The notes under the pieces were generated by a model. That model worked only from the letters and a program-made list of their open reading frames with translations, was not told the origin of the DNA and searched no databases. This document shows positions 60,279-64,000 of a DNA stretch of 64,000 bases, one piece after another; positions within the stretch are counted from its first letter, which is position 1; the number at the start of each line of letters is the position of its first letter. The stretch is taken from assembly GCA_036259475.1 (NCBI GenBank), contig DATABS010000035.1:19885-83884 (forward strand), given 5' to 3'. Made by a program: the position numbers and the translations under genes. The stretch comes from ZC4RG17 sp036259475. GTDB taxonomy: Bacteria > Actinomycetota > Acidimicrobiia > Spongiisociales > ZC4RG35.

Positions 60279-60487
60279 TCATGACGCCGCCAGAGGCGTC
60301 TTGACCCGAACGACGAGAGTGCCGTCAGCATGCTCCCAACATGACAGTTGCACGCTCGTCGCCGAGACGCCCGATCCGGAGACGCACTGCCCATCGTTGA
60401 AAAAGAAGTTCTGACATGACTGCAGGAGGGGCCGAGAGATGCGGCACTTGTTATGGCGCCGGCCCGACTTCCGACTTCCGACTTGGA
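60279..60487 (-). other. Intergenic stretch with Cys-rich open frame (possible gene remnant) and heptamer repeat
   Basis: A minus-strand frame encodes SCQNFFFNDGQCVSGSG, then VQLSCWEHADGTLVVRVKTPLAAS before a TGA at 60281-60279. It has several Cys and no good start, and resembles the end of a secreted Cys-rich domain. It could be a decayed gene or chance. A GACGCC/GGCGTC hairpin (60283-60300) and the repeat at 60464 are also here. No complete gene is supported. Confidence 0.25.
60464..60484. repeat. Heptanucleotide tandem repeat (CCGACTT)3
   Basis: Three exact heptamers just downstream of the fpg stop, the same unit as at 11451-11478. Confidence 0.9.
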
Positions 60488-61372
60488 TTACTCCAACTCG
60501 TCGATGTGCTTGGGCCAGTCGTCCTTGAGCAGCCGGGAGAGCGACCGGTCGGCCAACAGCCGGCCGTCGGTCTGACAGGTGGCGCAGTAGTTGGTTTCGT
60601 TGTCGGCGTACACGATGCGCTGCACTGCCGACCCACATCGGGGGCATGGCTCCCCGTACTTGCCGTGGACCGCCATCTCGGAACGGAAAGCAGTCACTCG
60701 CTCCGGCCACCCCTCCCCCACCTCTTCCCGCAGGTTGTCGGTCCAGCGCGTCAACGACGTCTGGATGGCGTCATGTAGGCGCTTCATCTGCTCGTCGGTC
60801 ATAGACCTGGTTCGCAGCGTCGGGGCGAGACGGGCTTCCCACAGGATCTCGTCGGAGTAGGCATTACCGATGCCGGACAGGACGCGGGGATCGGTGAGCG
60901 CACGCTTGATCGTGCGGTTCTCGGCCCGCAACGCCGCCGTCATCTCTCCTACGCCCATCTCCAACGGTTCAATGCCGCCCCGATCCTGTTCGGCCAGAGC
61001 CTCCTCGCCGGAGATCACCCACAGACCGGCCCGCTTCTTCGTTCCCTGCTCGGTGAGGATCAATGATCCGCTTGGAAAGTCCAGAGCGGCAAGGCCGACC
61101 TTCTTCGGGACCGAGGCGCCCCGAGCCGCCCATCGCAGCCGTCCGGCGATCATGAGGTGGATCACGATGAAGAGCCCGTCGGGAAACTCGAACACGATCC
61201 GCTTCCCGATGCGGCGTAGTCCGACCACCTCCAAACCCACGGCGGCGTCGTAGGGCGGGTCGAATGTCCGGAGAACCGAAGGTGAGGCGACGCGGACGGC
61301 GCTCAGTTCCTCGCCCATCACCCGGCGCTCGAGTGCCTCCAGGTAGACGACTATGTCGGGGAGCTCCGGCAT
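60488..61372 (-). CDS. Formamidopyrimidine-DNA glycosylase family (Fpg/Nei)
   Basis: The 294-aa base-excision repair glycosylase begins MPELPDIVVYLEALERRV (catalytic Pro2 and Glu3), contains the lysine-rich segment GTKKRAGLW and the H2TH region TDPRVLSGIGNAYSDEILWEARLAP, and ends with a zinc finger CPRCGSAVQRIVYADNETNYCATCQ. It could be Fpg or one of the actinobacterial Nei-like paralogues. It lies beside the imuA'B genes but has no SOS box of its own that I can see. Confidence 0.93.
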   Translation of the reverse strand: MPELPDIVVYLEALERRVMGEELSAVRVASPSVLRTFDPPYDAAVGLEVVGLRRIGKRIVFEFPDGLFIVIHLMIAGRLRWAARGASVPKKVGLAALDFPSGSLILTEQGTKKRAGLWVISGEEALAEQDRGGIEPLEMGVGEMTAALRAENRTIKRALTDPRVLSGIGNAYSDEILWEARLAPTLRTRSMTDEQMKRLHDAIQTSLTRWTDNLREEVGEGWPERVTAFRSEMAVHGKYGEPCPRCGSAVQRIVYADNETNYCATCQTDGRLLADRSLSRLLKDDWPKHIDELE

Positions 61373-61405
61373 GGCGGAACGAAGCGTAGGCCGGGCGGCC
61401 GCGTC

Positions 61406-62179
61406 TCAGTCGAAGCCGTTGCGGCCGGCGGTATCGATGGCTAGCAGGATGCCGGACGCCACTACCGCCAGAGTGAAGCCGAGCAGGGCTTCGCCCACCA
61501 GACCCACGTCGGTCATGCGCCCGGCCGTAAGGAGGATCACTATGAGCCCCAGGGCGATACCCAGCCCGATGCTGGCCCGGCCCTTGCCGTGGCTCTGAAA
61601 GGCCGAGAAGCCTCCGGCGGCGAGGATCAGGCTCGCAGCCATCATGGCCGGCCACGCCGGAATGTCTCCGGGGAACGATATGGATTGGCTGCCCGTGATG
61701 GCGACGATGGAAGCCAGGAACGCCATAACCGAGGCACCGACGACCAGCGCGCCGAGATAGGGAAGCCCGTCGGCGAGCCGGCTCTCCCTCCGGGTAGGGA
61801 TAGGTGGGGCAGGCTCGATGTCGTGGACCACCTCCGTCGATGGGGCTTCCTCCGTCAGGTCGACCATGACGGCCGCCGCCGTCTCGTCACGCAGCTTGGC
61901 CATCATCCGGGCGAGCCTCGAGGTGGGAGCGTTGATCCCCAGCTCGAGGGCGAAACGGGCGTCGTCGTCGGTGGTGAGAATCACTTCTTCACCTTCGATG
62001 CGCAGGTGGAATCCGTCGGGTCGTGAGGAAATACCCACCTGATCGAGGGGCCAGGTCCCGATCTCGGCGCCGCCGTTGGCCAGCAAGGTGAGAGTCTCGT
62101 CCTCGAGATGGATCCGGACCGTGACACCCCCGGCGACGTCGCCGGCCATCCTCACCGTGCCGGTCATCTGGGTGCTCAT
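61406..62179 (-). CDS. Membrane protein with N-terminal PH-like domain
   Basis: The 257-aa protein begins MSTQMTGTVRMAGDVAGGVTVRIHLEDETLTLLANGGAEIGTWPLDQVGISSRPDGFHLRIEGEEVILTTDDDARF, a domain patterned like the small protein at 56444. A linker with PAPPIPTRRESRL follows, then four hydrophobic segments (about 138-160, 168-190, 196-214, 220-245). Function unknown. ATG 62179 is preferred; longer in-frame starts read through the divergent promoter of ettA. Confidence 0.7.
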   Translation of the reverse strand: MSTQMTGTVRMAGDVAGGVTVRIHLEDETLTLLANGGAEIGTWPLDQVGISSRPDGFHLRIEGEEVILTTDDDARFALELGINAPTSRLARMMAKLRDETAAAVMVDLTEEAPSTEVVHDIEPAPPIPTRRESRLADGLPYLGALVVGASVMAFLASIVAITGSQSISFPGDIPAWPAMMAASLILAAGGFSAFQSHGKGRASIGLGIALGLIVILLTAGRMTDVGLVGEALLGFTLAVVASGILLAIDTAGRNGFD

Positions 62180-62336
62180 CTCGGGTCCGATCCTCCTCTG
62201 CAGGACTCCCTTCACCAGTGCCGCCCGGAGGGCTCGCCCAGGTGCACCCACCCAGTCGGCAACAGGATAAGGCGTAACCGCTTGTGGACAACCCCTGTTG
62301 TCACCCTTCCTAGGACACGACGATACCCTCGCGAGG

Positions 62337-63992
<1,656 letters not shown>

Positions 63993-64000
63993 GGCTCACC

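Noticed and set aside
62258..62336. TTGTCACCC upstream of ettA as another PafBC-type promoter.
   Set aside because: The hexamer 8 bases after TTGTCACCC is ACACGA, not TAnnnT, so the consensus fails.

Overview
The window looks like one 64 kb piece of a high-GC actinobacterial chromosome. The best guess is Acidimicrobiia or a near relative. Supporting signs are actinobacterial SOS boxes (GAAC-N4-GTTC), a mycobacterial-style ImuA'/ImuB/DnaE2 mutasome, a RamB-like regulator beside the glyoxylate genes, TIGR03084 and DUF4032 proteins, and a secreted protease whose C-terminal repeats read ITRGCNPPAND..CPDD..TRGQMAAFL, which I associate with Acidimicrobiia. The taxonomic call is inference. No rRNA, tRNA, CRISPR array, insertion sequence or prophage is visible; the only mobile element is an intein.

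Layout. 1-9.9 kb (minus strand): recA, interrupted by an intact 361-residue LAGLIDADG intein and cut by the left edge, then thpR, cinA, a 45-aa ORF, a flavin reductase, a PHP phosphatase, an archaeal-type GAPDH-like gene, and aceA-aceB. The RamB-like regulator at 9.97 kb is divergent from aceB. 11.5-22.3 kb: branched-chain keto acid/pyruvate dehydrogenase E2-E1beta-E1alpha, ftsK, a small membrane protein, rnj-dapA, a cyclophilin and an M16 peptidase. 22.4-31 kb (mostly plus): a VWA/AAA+ pair with degenerate nucleotide-binding motifs, a LOG protein, TIGR03084, BtpA and enoyl-CoA hydratase genes, an HD-GYP protein and a DUF4032 kinase-like protein. 31-42 kb: a flavin reductase, a universal stress protein, a small zinc-ribbon-like protein, an ABC exporter, an AroQ-hydrolase fusion, a lysozyme-like protein, dnaE2, dodecin and an MBL hydrolase. 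42-52.9 kb: the S8 protease, a second universal stress protein, ychF, a satD module, valS, and LCP and DUF2277 genes. 53-64 kb: icmF, a small PH-like protein, SGNH hydrolase, plsC, imuA'-imuB, fpg, a membrane protein and ettA.

The clearest theme is a dispersed DNA-damage regulon. recA, dnaE2 and imuA'B each carry a perfect LexA box between apparent -35 and -10 elements. recA also has a second promoter of the TTGTCR-N3-N8-TAnnnT type, known in mycobacteria as RecA-NDp and PafBC-dependent. The same element sits 8 nt upstream of the ATG of an uncharacterised small zinc-ribbon-like gene (32288-32659), and a third copy at 46331 has no obvious gene. Several of these promoters place the start codon only 6-8 nt after the -10, which suggests leaderless mRNAs and changes the preferred start of dnaE2.

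Other points of interest are a 29-bp-period operator array in front of satD, the VWA/AAA+ pair with Walker-motif substitutions, a type II dehydroquinase fused to an alpha/beta hydrolase, an ImuB lacking part of its N-terminal region, and several intergenic repeats. No intergenic gap exceeds about 250 bases.
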